Origin: JAJPXC01 sp964562375
Lineage (GTDB): Bacteria; Bacteroidota; Bacteroidia; Bacteroidales; Muribaculaceae
Direction: 5' to 3'
DNA length: 7,432 nucleotides
NCBI GenBank assembly: GCA_964562375.1
Contig: CAZLSW010000115.1
Span: 1 to 7,432, forward strand
Part shown: positions 1 to 5,955 of the stretch, in pieces
How positions within the stretch are numbered: the stretch's first letter is position 1
How the letters are laid out: every line of letters begins with the position of its first letter
Position numbers and translations under genes: made by a program
Notes under the pieces: generated by a model
What the model saw: the letters and a program-made list of their open reading frames with translations, nothing else
The model's database searches: none
Told to the model about the DNA's origin: nothing

Positions 1-34
1 CCCGCTTGAAACTCAGTCACCCTCAAACATTTAC

Positions 35-65
35 TTGCCCATCCCGCGAATTTTTGCTAACTTTG
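35..65 (+). promoter_or_regulatory. Bacteroidota-type promoter of the wec operon
   Basis: A -7 box TAACTTTG at 58-65 matches the Bacteroidota consensus TAnnTTTG. A TTG at 35-37 lies 20 bases upstream and matches the core of the -33 box. Transcription would start near 72, giving a leader of about 50 bases before wecC. No Shine-Dalgarno site precedes the ATG; the bases there are AT-rich, as is usual in this phylum. Confidence 0.75.
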
Positions 66-120
66 CGGTCGTAATTACGCAACCCACGCCAGATTACACG
101 AGTATTACCTTATTTTTAGT

Positions 121-1326
121 ATGAAATCTTGTTTTATGGGGCTGGGCTATATCGGCCTGCCCACCGCTATAATAGCCGCCAAGCATGGCATTCAGGTAGT
201 TGGCGTTGATGTCAACCCTGAGGTGGTTGAGAAAACCAACGCTGGCGAGCTACATATCATAGAGCCCGGATTGGCTCAATACCTTAAGGAGGTGATTGCC
301 GACGGCAGCTTGGTAGCCACCGACACCCCGCAGGAAAGTGACGCATACTTCATGGTCGTCCCCACCCCCTTCAAGGGCAACCATGTACCCGACGTGTCGT
401 TTGTCGAAGCCGCCACACGAGCCGTCATCCCCTACCTCAAGCCGGGCGACCTTTACGTGATCGAGTCGACCTCCCCTGTGGGCACCACCGAGGCCATGGC
501 CGAGCTTATCTACACCGAGCGCCCCGAGCTTAAGGACAAAATTTACATCGCCTACTGCCCCGAGCGCGTGCTACCGGGCAACGTCATCTACGAGTTGGTG
601 AACAACGACCGCGTGATCGGCGGCATCAACGAGGCCTCCACCAAGAAGGCCATGGAATTTTACAGCCAATTCGTCAAGGGCACCCTGCACCCCACCAACG
701 CCCGCACCGCCGAGATGTGCAAATTGACCGAGAACTCCTCGCGCGACGTGCAGATCGCCTTCGCCAACGAGCTGTCGATGATATGCGACGCCGCCGGCAT
801 CAACGTATGGGAGCTAATACACCTGGCCAACAAGCATCCCCGCGTCAACATCCTCCAGCCCGGTTGCGGCGTGGGAGGCCACTGCATCGCTGTCGACCCC
901 TACTTCATCACGGCCCTCTACCCCAAGGAGTCGCAATTGATCGCCACCGCCCGCTCCATCAACAACCACAAGGCCGACTGGAGCGCCGAGAAGGTGGTCA
1001 ACGCCATGCTTCGCTTCGAGCTTGAGCACAACCGCAAGCCCGTGGTGGCCATGATGGGCGTGGCTTTCAAACCCGACATCGACGACCTGCGCGAGTCGCC
1101 CGCCAAGTACATCATTTCCAAGGTGATGCAGAGCTACAACAACGCCAACATCCTGGTCGTGGAGCCCAACATCGAGTCGCACAACGTGTTCAAGCTCACC
1201 GACTACAAGGAGGCCTACGACAAGGCCGATATCGTGGTGTTCCTCACGGCCCACACCCCTTTCCGCTCGCTCCCCTGGCGCGACGACAAGGTAATACTCG
1301 ACTTCTGCGGAATATTCAAGAAATAA
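121..1326 (+). CDS. wecC: UDP-N-acetyl-D-mannosamine dehydrogenase
   Basis: This enzyme oxidises UDP-ManNAc to UDP-ManNAcA with two NAD+ in the cytoplasm, supplying ManNAcA for surface glycans. The 401-residue protein is close to the E. coli WecC length (420) and has the UDP-sugar dehydrogenase layout. The NAD-binding motif GLGYIGLP is at residues 7-14, STSPVG at about 116-121 and YCPERVLPG at 145-153. The conserved K201 and N205 lie in KLTEN. The catalytic C255 lies in GVGGHCIAVDP (251-260). The UDP-binding C-terminal domain includes FKPDIDDLRESP. The motifs KLTENS-RDV-IAFANEL and HPRVNILQPG resemble WecC more closely than UDP-glucose dehydrogenases. The ATG at 121 places the Rossmann motif at the very N-terminus, as expected. 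It is first in a three-gene operon, with wecG 13 bases downstream. Confidence 0.96.
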   Translation: MKSCFMGLGYIGLPTAIIAAKHGIQVVGVDVNPEVVEKTNAGELHIIEPGLAQYLKEVIADGSLVATDTPQESDAYFMVVPTPFKGNHVPDVSFVEAATRAVIPYLKPGDLYVIESTSPVGTTEAMAELIYTERPELKDKIYIAYCPERVLPGNVIYELVNNDRVIGGINEASTKKAMEFYSQFVKGTLHPTNARTAEMCKLTENSSRDVQIAFANELSMICDAAGINVWELIHLANKHPRVNILQPGCGVGGHCIAVDPYFITALYPKESQLIATARSINNHKADWSAEKVVNAMLRFELEHNRKPVVAMMGVAFKPDIDDLRESPAKYIISKVMQSYNNANILVVEPNIESHNVFKLTDYKEAYDKADIVVFLTAHTPFRSLPWRDDKVILDFCGIFKK

Positions 1327-1339
1327 GGCCCCCTAGCCA

Positions 1340-2047
1340 ATGACTCAACCCCAACGCTCCATAAACGGCATTACGGTTCACGCCTTTTCATCGTGGGACG
1401 ACATCCTCGACCGTGTGGGATGTGACCCCAAGCTCTACGTGGCCGTTAACGCCGAGAAAATCATTGCCGCTCCCCAAGAGATACGCGACGCCATCAACGC
1501 CAACATCGGCTATTGCGACGGCGCCGGCTCGGTAATGGCGATGAAGCAGAAAGGGGTGAAGGACGTGGCGCGCCTGCCGGGATGCGAGCTCTGGCTCAAG
1601 ATTATCGAGCGCTATCACAAGCAGGGGTGGAAATTCTACATCGTGGGGGCCTCACCCGAGGTGCACAAGGCCACGATCGACAAGCTCCAGCAGGAGTATC
1701 CCGGTATCAACATCGTGGGCCATCGTGACGGCTACCTCAAGGACGACGCCGAGCGTCAGGCCCTCATCGACGACGTGGCCCGCGTGAAGCCCGACGCCGT
1801 GTTCGTGGCTATGGGTTCGCCCAAGCAGGAGCGTCTCATGCGCGATATGCAACGCCTCCACGCGACCGTCTATGTAGGCCTCGGAGGCAGCTATGACGTG
1901 TACACCGGGGCTGTCCCCCGCGCCCCGCAATGGTGGCAACGCCATGGCCTTGAATTCATGTACCGCTTTCTGCGCCAACCCTCGCGGTGGCGCCGACAGA
2001 TTCACTACTTCCCCTTCATGTGGAAATATATCACCCGACAGTTGTGA
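1340..2047 (+). CDS. wecG: WecG/TagA/CpsF-family UDP-ManNAcA glycosyltransferase
   Basis: This GT26 (GT-E fold) enzyme is predicted to transfer ManNAcA from UDP-ManNAcA to undecaprenyl-PP-GlcNAc at the cytoplasmic membrane face, as in enterobacterial common antigen lipid II synthesis. The protein has 235 residues (E. coli WecG 246). Visible motifs are AVNAEK near residues 34-39, CDGAG at 59-63 with D60 in the position of the aspartate proposed as catalytic base in TagA, and the signature AMGSPKQE at 157-164. The C-terminal part GGSYDVYTG...RAP..WQ..GLE..YR...QPSR..RQ is nearly WecG-like. The basic and aromatic tail fits membrane association. WecC and WecB next to it supply the donor, which favours ManNAcA over ManNAc as the sugar. 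The acceptor is inferred by analogy only. Confidence 0.92.
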   Translation: MTQPQRSINGITVHAFSSWDDILDRVGCDPKLYVAVNAEKIIAAPQEIRDAINANIGYCDGAGSVMAMKQKGVKDVARLPGCELWLKIIERYHKQGWKFYIVGASPEVHKATIDKLQQEYPGINIVGHRDGYLKDDAERQALIDDVARVKPDAVFVAMGSPKQERLMRDMQRLHATVYVGLGGSYDVYTGAVPRAPQWWQRHGLEFMYRFLRQPSRWRRQIHYFPFMWKYITRQL

Positions 2048-3201
2048 AAAAAGTAATGCTCGTTTTCGGCACGCGGCCCGAGGCCATCAAAATGGCCCCC
2101 CTCGTCAAGGAGTTGGAACGCCACGCCGACCGTTTTGAGACCATCGTTTGCGTCACCGGCCAGCATCGCCAGATGCTCGACCAGGTGCTCGACCTGTTCC
2201 AAATCACCCCCGATTACGACCTTAATATAATGAAGGCCGGCCAGGACCTCTACGACGTGACCTCGCGCATCCTCCTGGGAATGCGCGACGTGCTGCGCGA
2301 GGCTCAGCCCGACCTGGTGCTTGTGCACGGCGACACCTCCACCTCCACCGCGGCCGCCCTGTCGGCATTCTACGCCCAGATTCCCGTGGGCCACGTTGAG
2401 GCTGGCCTGCGCACGGGCGACATTTATTCCCCGTGGCCCGAGGAGATGAACCGCTCCATCACCGGCCGCATCGCCACCCTGCACTTCTCCCCCACGTCCA
2501 CCAGCCAAGGCAACCTGCTGCGCGAGAACGTCGCCGCCGAGGCCATCTCCGTAACCGGCAACACCGTCATTGACGCCCTGCAGAGCGTCGTTGCCAAGAT
2601 CGAGGCCGACCCCGAGCTGCAACAGCGTCTCGACCAAGAAATCAAGGCCCAGGGCTACGACTTGAGCCGATTGGACGGCGACCGCCGCTTGGTGCTCATC
2701 ACGGGCCACCGCCGCGAGAATTTCGGCGACGGCTTCCTCAACATCTGCAACGCCATCAAGGACCTCGCCGAGCGTTATCCCGATGTGGATTTCGTGTACC
2801 CGATGCACCTGAATCCCAACGTGCGCCGGCCGATTCACGAGGTGTTCGACTCCATCCCCCACGGCAACGTGTTCTTCATCGAGCCGCTTGAGTATCTCTA
2901 CTTCGTGTACATGATGAAGCGCGCCTACGTGATTCTCACCGACAGCGGGGGCATCCAGGAGGAGGCGCCGTCGCTGGGCAAGCCCGTGATCGTGATGCGC
3001 GAGGTCACCGAGCGCCCCGAGGCGCTGGAGGCTGGCACGATACGGCTCGTAGGGACCGACCGTGAGAAGATCGTCACCGAGGTGGCTCGTTTCCTCGACG
3101 ATCGCCAATATTACCTCGACAACCAGAAGATACGCAACCCCTACGGCGACGGCCACGCCTGCGAGCGGATTAGGCAAGCGATCGAGGATTACTTTGATTA
3201 A
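2044..3201 (+). CDS. wecB: UDP-N-acetylglucosamine 2-epimerase (non-hydrolysing)
   Basis: This enzyme interconverts UDP-GlcNAc and UDP-ManNAc in the cytoplasm and provides the WecC substrate. The GTG at 2044 is preferred as start: it overlaps the wecG TGA in the translational-coupling arrangement GTGA and begins the protein at MKKVMLVFGTRPEAIKM, where family members normally begin. An in-frame ATG at 1987 would add 19 atypical residues and a 61-base overlap. From the GTG the product is 385 residues (E. coli WecB 376). Active-site residues equivalent to those of the E. coli enzyme are present: R11, K16, D97 (HGD), E119 (HVEAGLR), E133 (PWPEEMNR) and H222 (TGHRRENFG). The uridine-diphosphate-binding DSGGIQEE is at 300-307. 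It is the last gene of the operon; palindromic repeats begin immediately after its stop codon. Confidence 0.95.
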   Translation: MKKVMLVFGTRPEAIKMAPLVKELERHADRFETIVCVTGQHRQMLDQVLDLFQITPDYDLNIMKAGQDLYDVTSRILLGMRDVLREAQPDLVLVHGDTSTSTAAALSAFYAQIPVGHVEAGLRTGDIYSPWPEEMNRSITGRIATLHFSPTSTSQGNLLRENVAAEAISVTGNTVIDALQSVVAKIEADPELQQRLDQEIKAQGYDLSRLDGDRRLVLITGHRRENFGDGFLNICNAIKDLAERYPDVDFVYPMHLNPNVRRPIHEVFDSIPHGNVFFIEPLEYLYFVYMMKRAYVILTDSGGIQEEAPSLGKPVIVMREVTERPEALEAGTIRLVGTDREKIVTEVARFLDDRQYYLDNQKIRNPYGDGHACERIRQAIEDYFD

Positions 3202-3658
3202 ATAGGCCGTCGGGCCGTTTAAGTAGGATGTCGGGCCGCTTAAGTAGGATGTCGGGCCGTGCCGGCCCGACTGGGATGACTGTCCCGCCGTGCCGGCGGG
3301 ACCTCCTACTTAAATGGCGGCCGGCTTCGCTTAAGTAGGACGTCGGGCCGTGCCGGCCCGACCGGGATAACTGTCCCGCCGGCACGGCGGGACTTCCTAC
3401 TTAAACGGCGGGACCTCCTTCGCTTAAGTAGGAGGTCGGGCCGTGCCGGCCCGACTGGGATGACCGTCCCGCCGGCACGGCGGGACCTCCTACTTAACGG
3501 CGGCCTCCTTCGCTTAAGTAGGAGGTCGGGCCGTGTCGGCCCGACTGGGATTACCGTCCCGCCGACACGGCGGGACTTCCTTTCTAAACAACTGTCCCGC
3601 CGACACGGCGGGACTTCCTACTTATACGGCGGGACTTCCTACTTATACGGCGGCCGGC
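3202..3658. repeat. REP/BIME-like palindrome array 1 (between wecB and the RAYT gene)
   Basis: This 457-base stretch has no gene and consists almost entirely of palindromic units. Complete paired units lie at 3240-3313, 3331-3404, 3424-3497 and 3514-3588, spaced 90-93 bases apart. Each has a TTAAGTAGGA foot, a hairpin with arms GTCGGGCCG and CGGCCCGAC (starting at 3251, 3342, 3435, 3525), a 10-base linker near TGGGATnACy, then a hairpin with arms GTCCCGCCG and CGGCGGGAC (3282, 3373, 3466, 3556) and an inverted foot TCCTACTTAA. The inverted foot of the fourth unit is degraded (TTCCTTTCTAAA). A lone right-type hairpin is at 3594-3614. The left edge has arm-only half-units (3209-3217, 3218-3238); the right edge has arm-only half-units (3627-3647, 3648-3658). 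The GTAG at the foot of each hairpin matches the feature recognised by RAYT enzymes. The array may also act as a bidirectional terminator or RNA stabiliser between wecB and the convergent RAYT gene. Confidence 0.93.
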
Positions 3659-4282
3659 TTATAGGCCTCGATAGGGTTGATTGAGTATTCTATAACCAAT
3701 AGCGCCCTGATATACGTTTTTCCAAAGGTATTTTATAACATTTCGAAAATGCAATTCATTGCGTATAATCGTATCAAAGTATTCTCCATGCCATACAGGA
3801 GTAGGATACTCAGGAATTATTTTACACAAGCGATGGGAAGATGCATTTTTGAAAGAGTTTATGGACTTCTTCAATTGTGCATTATTGATTACTTGAATCA
3901 AAAAATGAATGTGATTTGGCATTATTACAAAAGCCCAAACATTCCAAGATTGGTTATCATATGCATCAAAAAGAGAATGAAGCATTTGACAAACAGCGGT
4001 ATCCTTCAAAACACATGAACCATATCCTTGGTCGAGAAGATTATTGTATTTGCCGTAAAATTCTTTTACATATTCTTTTCGAGTTGTCTCATCCCAAGGT
4101 GAGGGGTGCTGACTTAGCCAAATTTCCTTTCTACGCTTGAAATCCTCGCACACATGACGGGGTAATGAGTCGCCTAAGTGAAGGGTTAGGAATTGAAGTT
4201 TATCAGGTTGATCCCAATGTGGCAGATTACCTTTGAAATAGTTGATATCTTCTTCACGGTCCAGAAATAAGGAAGGGTCCAT
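3659..4282 (-). CDS. REP-associated tyrosine transposase (RAYT, Y1/HUH family)
   Basis: This is a single-strand DNA nuclease/transposase of the IS200/IS605-related RAYT group, expected to nick and join at REP hairpins bearing a GTAG foot. The protein has 207 residues. An N-terminal region typical of RAYTs carries LPHWDQPDKLQFLTLHL (20-36) and HPSPWDE (59-65), followed by GSCVLKD (88-94). The metal-binding HUH motif is MPNHIHFLI (121-129, H124 and H126). HGEYFDTIIRNE (165-176) precedes the catalytic tyrosine Y185 in NVIKYLWKN. The usual YI-x-x-NP is YLWKNV here, a small deviation. The frame is intact from ATG to TAA. The gene is clearly more AT-rich than its neighbours, has its own promoter and is flanked on both sides by REP arrays, which supports a self-contained element. 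The stop codon lies within a base of array 1. Confidence 0.92.
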   Translation of the reverse strand: MDPSLFLDREEDINYFKGNLPHWDQPDKLQFLTLHLGDSLPRHVCEDFKRRKEIWLSQHPSPWDETTRKEYVKEFYGKYNNLLDQGYGSCVLKDTAVCQMLHSLFDAYDNQSWNVWAFVIMPNHIHFLIQVINNAQLKKSINSFKNASSHRLCKIIPEYPTPVWHGEYFDTIIRNELHFRNVIKYLWKNVYQGAIGYRILNQPYRGL

Positions 4283-4303
4283 AGAAATGTGAATTTGTTT
4301 TCA

Positions 4304-4334
4304 CAAATGTAGGGTTAAAGTAGCGTTTTTCAAA
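4304..4334 (-). promoter_or_regulatory. Promoter of the RAYT gene
   Basis: Read on the minus strand, TACATTTG (4311 down to 4304) is a perfect TAnnTTTG -7 box. A TTTG (4334 down to 4331) lies 19 bases upstream of it as the -33 box. Transcription would start about 15 bases before the ATG, so the leader is very short. A small inverted repeat (TTTGT, GAAA, ACAAA on the minus strand) overlaps the start region. The transposase therefore has its own transcription rather than relying on read-through. Confidence 0.75.
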
Positions 4335-4360
4335 ATTTTTGTGGAAATTTAATGGCACTG

Positions 4361-4645
4361 GGCTAGGAAGGAGGTCGGGCTGTTTAAGTAGGACGTCGGG
4401 CCGTTTAAGTAGGAGGTCGGGCCGTGCCGGCCCGACTGGGATAACTGTCCCGCCGGCACGGCGGGACTTCCTTTCTAAACGACTGTCCCGCCGACACGGC
4501 GGGACCTCCTACTTATACGGCGACCTCCCTCGCTTAAGTAGGACGTCGGGCCGTGCCGGCCCGACAAGGATGACTGTCCCGCCGGCACGGCGGGACTTCC
4601 TACTTATACGGCGGGACCTCCTACTTAAACGGAGGGACCTCTTAC
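4361..4645. repeat. REP/BIME-like palindrome array 2 (upstream of the RAYT gene)
   Basis: A second array of the same repeat family in the same orientation. Complete pairs lie at 4405-4480 (hairpins at 4416-4436 and 4447-4467) and 4534-4608 (4545-4565 and 4576-4596), with a lone right-type hairpin at 4485-4505. The left edge has arm-only half-units at 4374-4382 and 4383-4403; the right edge has half-units at 4609-4629 and 4630-4645, the last being degenerate. A stretch with the variant foot TTCCTTTCTAAAC followed by an ACA-loop hairpin (4468-4517) also occurs in array 1 (3577-3626), so the two arrays share a common origin. Confidence 0.92.
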
Positions 4646-4696
4646 TTGGTATATGGGGTGGGGGGATTGGTATATTTAGGGAGGGGGTTGGTATAT
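4646..4696 (+). repeat. Three TTGGTATAT direct repeats with 21-base period
   Basis: TTGGTATAT occurs at 4646-4654, 4667-4675 and 4688-4696, each start exactly 21 bases (two helical turns) after the previous one. The two 12-base spacers are G-rich (GGGGTGGGGGGA and TTAGGGAGGGGG). The third copy ends six bases before the putative -33 box of the next gene. The layout resembles stacked operator sites on one DNA face, but short-period duplication at the decaying end of the REP array is equally possible. Confidence 0.6.
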
Positions 4697-4702
4697 TTTA
4701 CC

Positions 4703-4733
4703 TTAGGGGGTGAAAAGTGATTGGCTACCTTTG
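4703..4733 (+). promoter_or_regulatory. Promoter of the chimeric DUF3575/receiver ORF
   Basis: The -7 box TACCTTTG at 4726-4733 fits TAnnTTTG exactly. A weak -33 box TTAG (4703-4706) lies 19 bases upstream. The predicted start is near 4740, leaving a leader of about 70 bases. An AGGA at 4802-4805, seven bases before the ATG, is one of the few Shine-Dalgarno-like sites in this window. Confidence 0.6.
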
Positions 4734-4752
4734 TCATGGATTCTAAAGATAG

Positions 4753-4776
4753 CTTGCAGCCTCTTTTTGGCGCAAG
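4753..4776 (+). other. Hairpin in the 5' leader of the ORF at 4813
   Basis: CTTGC (4753-4757) pairs with GCAAG (4772-4776), and GCC (4759-4761) with GGC (4769-4771), with one bulged A and the loop TCTTTTT. It lies inside the predicted transcript leader, well upstream of the ribosome site. It could tune mRNA stability; no known riboswitch class was recognised. Confidence 0.35.
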
Positions 4777-4812
4777 TGTAGCAAAATCATTATTCACAAG
4801 CAGGATAGGTAA

Positions 4813-5955
4813 ATGCTTAGAGATAAAACTGGTATCATCACATCTCTGGCATGCGCGCTGTGCTCCTTAGGGGCACTTGCGCAGCCGCCGGAGGCCCCAG
4901 AGACAAGCGACTCGGTGGCCGTCTATTTTCGGGTTAGCCGCACGGAACTCGACCCTGATTTCGGGCCCAATCGGGAACAATTCCTCCCGCTGGCTCGACG
5001 ATTGAAAGCGGTGCTCGCCGACCCTACTTTCGCCATCACCAGCGTCACAGTAACCGGGGGTGCTTCGCCCGAAGGGAGCGTTGAATTTAACCGCATGCTA
5101 TCGGAGGGCCGCGCCAAAGCCATTTTCGATTATTTCTCAACGCTGTCCCACATCCCCGACTCGACGATGAGTTTCCGATACCTGGGCCGCGATTGGCAAG
5201 GACTGTCGCGCATGGTAGAGGCCGATCCCGCCACGCCATATCAACAAGAGGTGCTCGACCTGATCAAAAGAGGGCAGACGTCGCTTCTGAAAACGCTACA
5301 CGGCGGAGTCCCCTATAAATATATGTACACTCATCATTTCCCGGCACTGCGCGCGGCCCGGTTGAAACTCACCTACAACCGGCCATTGCCGCCTCTTTCC
5401 GAGCATCAAGCGGATACGGTGGTTAAAACCGTGGTGGTGCGCGACACCGTGTACGTGCAAGTCGACAGCCTGATTTACTACTGTCCGCCGTGCAAACCTT
5501 TTTACATGTCGGCTCGCACCAACCTGGTGCAGGACGCCTTGCTGACCCCCAATCTGGGCCAGTTCAACTCGGCCGAGGCCGCGATGTCGTTCCTCGAAAC
5601 CAATGATACCGACCTGATTTTTCTCGACATCAACATGCCGGGGCTGAGCGGCATGGATTTGGCTCGGCGTCTCCCCGACAACGCCATGGTGATTTTCACC
5701 ACCGCCTACAGCGAATTTGCCGCCGAGAGCTACGAAGTCAACGCCGTCGACTATCTTATCAAACCATTGGAGCCGGAACGCTTCAACCGCACCGTGTTGA
5801 AAGCTCTTGATTTCAATCGCTTGCTCTCGGGACATCAGCCCGAAAACTCAATCGCCCCCACCAAGGCCGGCGCCGATTGGATGTTCATCACCGCCGAGAG
5901 ACGCCTCTTATCGCCAAAAGCTGCTCTCCACCTTAATGAACACCTCCCAAACTGA
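4813..5955 (+). CDS. Chimeric ORF: secreted OmpA-like/DUF3575 protein N-terminus fused to a LytTR-type receiver domain fragment
   Basis: The 380-codon frame joins parts of two unrelated proteins. Residues 1-24 form a signal peptide ending ALAQ. Residues 33-188 resemble the OmpA-like periplasmic domain of Bacteroidales DUF3575 outer-membrane proteins (VYFR, VTGGASPEGS, LGRDWQGL, GGVPYKYMY). DTVYV and KPFYMSARTNLVQDALLTPNLG (residues 211-215 and 228-249) match the linker and first strand of the DUF3575 barrel, which then stops. From Q250 the sequence is a response-regulator receiver: phosphoacceptor D272 in FLDINMPG, T296/T297 in FTTAYSEF and K317 in YLIKPLEP. The receiver lacks its first strand with the acidic pair. 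WMFIT-AERRL (357-365) is the start of a LytTR domain, then the frame leaves it. A signal peptide would export the receiver away from kinases, so the fusion is unlikely to signal. It is probably a pseudogene scar or a misassembly. Confidence 0.8.
   Translation: MLRDKTGIITSLACALCSLGALAQPPEAPETSDSVAVYFRVSRTELDPDFGPNREQFLPLARRLKAVLADPTFAITSVTVTGGASPEGSVEFNRMLSEGRAKAIFDYFSTLSHIPDSTMSFRYLGRDWQGLSRMVEADPATPYQQEVLDLIKRGQTSLLKTLHGGVPYKYMYTHHFPALRAARLKLTYNRPLPPLSEHQADTVVKTVVVRDTVYVQVDSLIYYCPPCKPFYMSARTNLVQDALLTPNLGQFNSAEAAMSFLETNDTDLIFLDINMPGLSGMDLARRLPDNAMVIFTTAYSEFAAESYEVNAVDYLIKPLEPERFNRTVLKALDFNRLLSGHQPENSIAPTKAGADWMFITAERRLLSPKAALHLNEHLPN

Larger units (their letters stand above)
3202..4650. mobile_element. 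RAYT gene with flanking REP arrays
   Basis: The transposase gene and both palindrome arrays form one unit inserted between a GC-rich glycan operon and an unrelated gene. No conventional terminal inverted repeats or target-site duplication were seen at its edges. This fits RAYT/REP biology, in which REPs are the substrate and the transposase gene is usually single-copy and host-maintained. The outer limits are set by where recognisable palindrome sequence ends, so they are approximate. Confidence 0.7.

Noticed and set aside
1987..2043. Earlier ATG start for wecB
   Set aside because: It would add 19 residues not found in the family and overlap wecG by 61 bases; the GTG at 2044 fits homologs and the GTGA overlap.
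2005..3177. Long minus-strand open frame of 390 codons opposite wecB
   Set aside because: It is the antisense shadow of a GC-rich gene; the sense frame has all WecB active-site residues, while this frame is low-complexity in V, G, H and A.
3170..3385. Minus-strand open frame of 71 codons in array 1
   Set aside because: It is translated repeat sequence (recurring RPDILLKR-type residues) with no promoter or family resemblance.
3202..3658. CRISPR array
   Set aside because: The 90-93-base period, internal palindromes and near-identical spacers exclude a repeat/unique-spacer structure, and no cas gene is present.
3460..3684. Plus-strand open frame of 74 codons in array 1
   Set aside because: Its sequence is the palindrome repeat read through (RRSGRVGPTGITVPP, GGTSYLYGG); it has no start signal and runs antisense into the RAYT gene.
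4339..4713. Plus-strand open frame of 124 codons in array 2
   Set aside because: It shares the same repeat-derived peptides as the frame in array 1, which only shows that the repeats lack stops in this frame.
4813..5955. A genuine periplasmic-sensor/response-regulator hybrid protein
   Set aside because: There is no kinase and no transmembrane segment after the signal peptide, the receiver lacks its first strand, and the effector domain is broken, so a deletion fusion explains it better.
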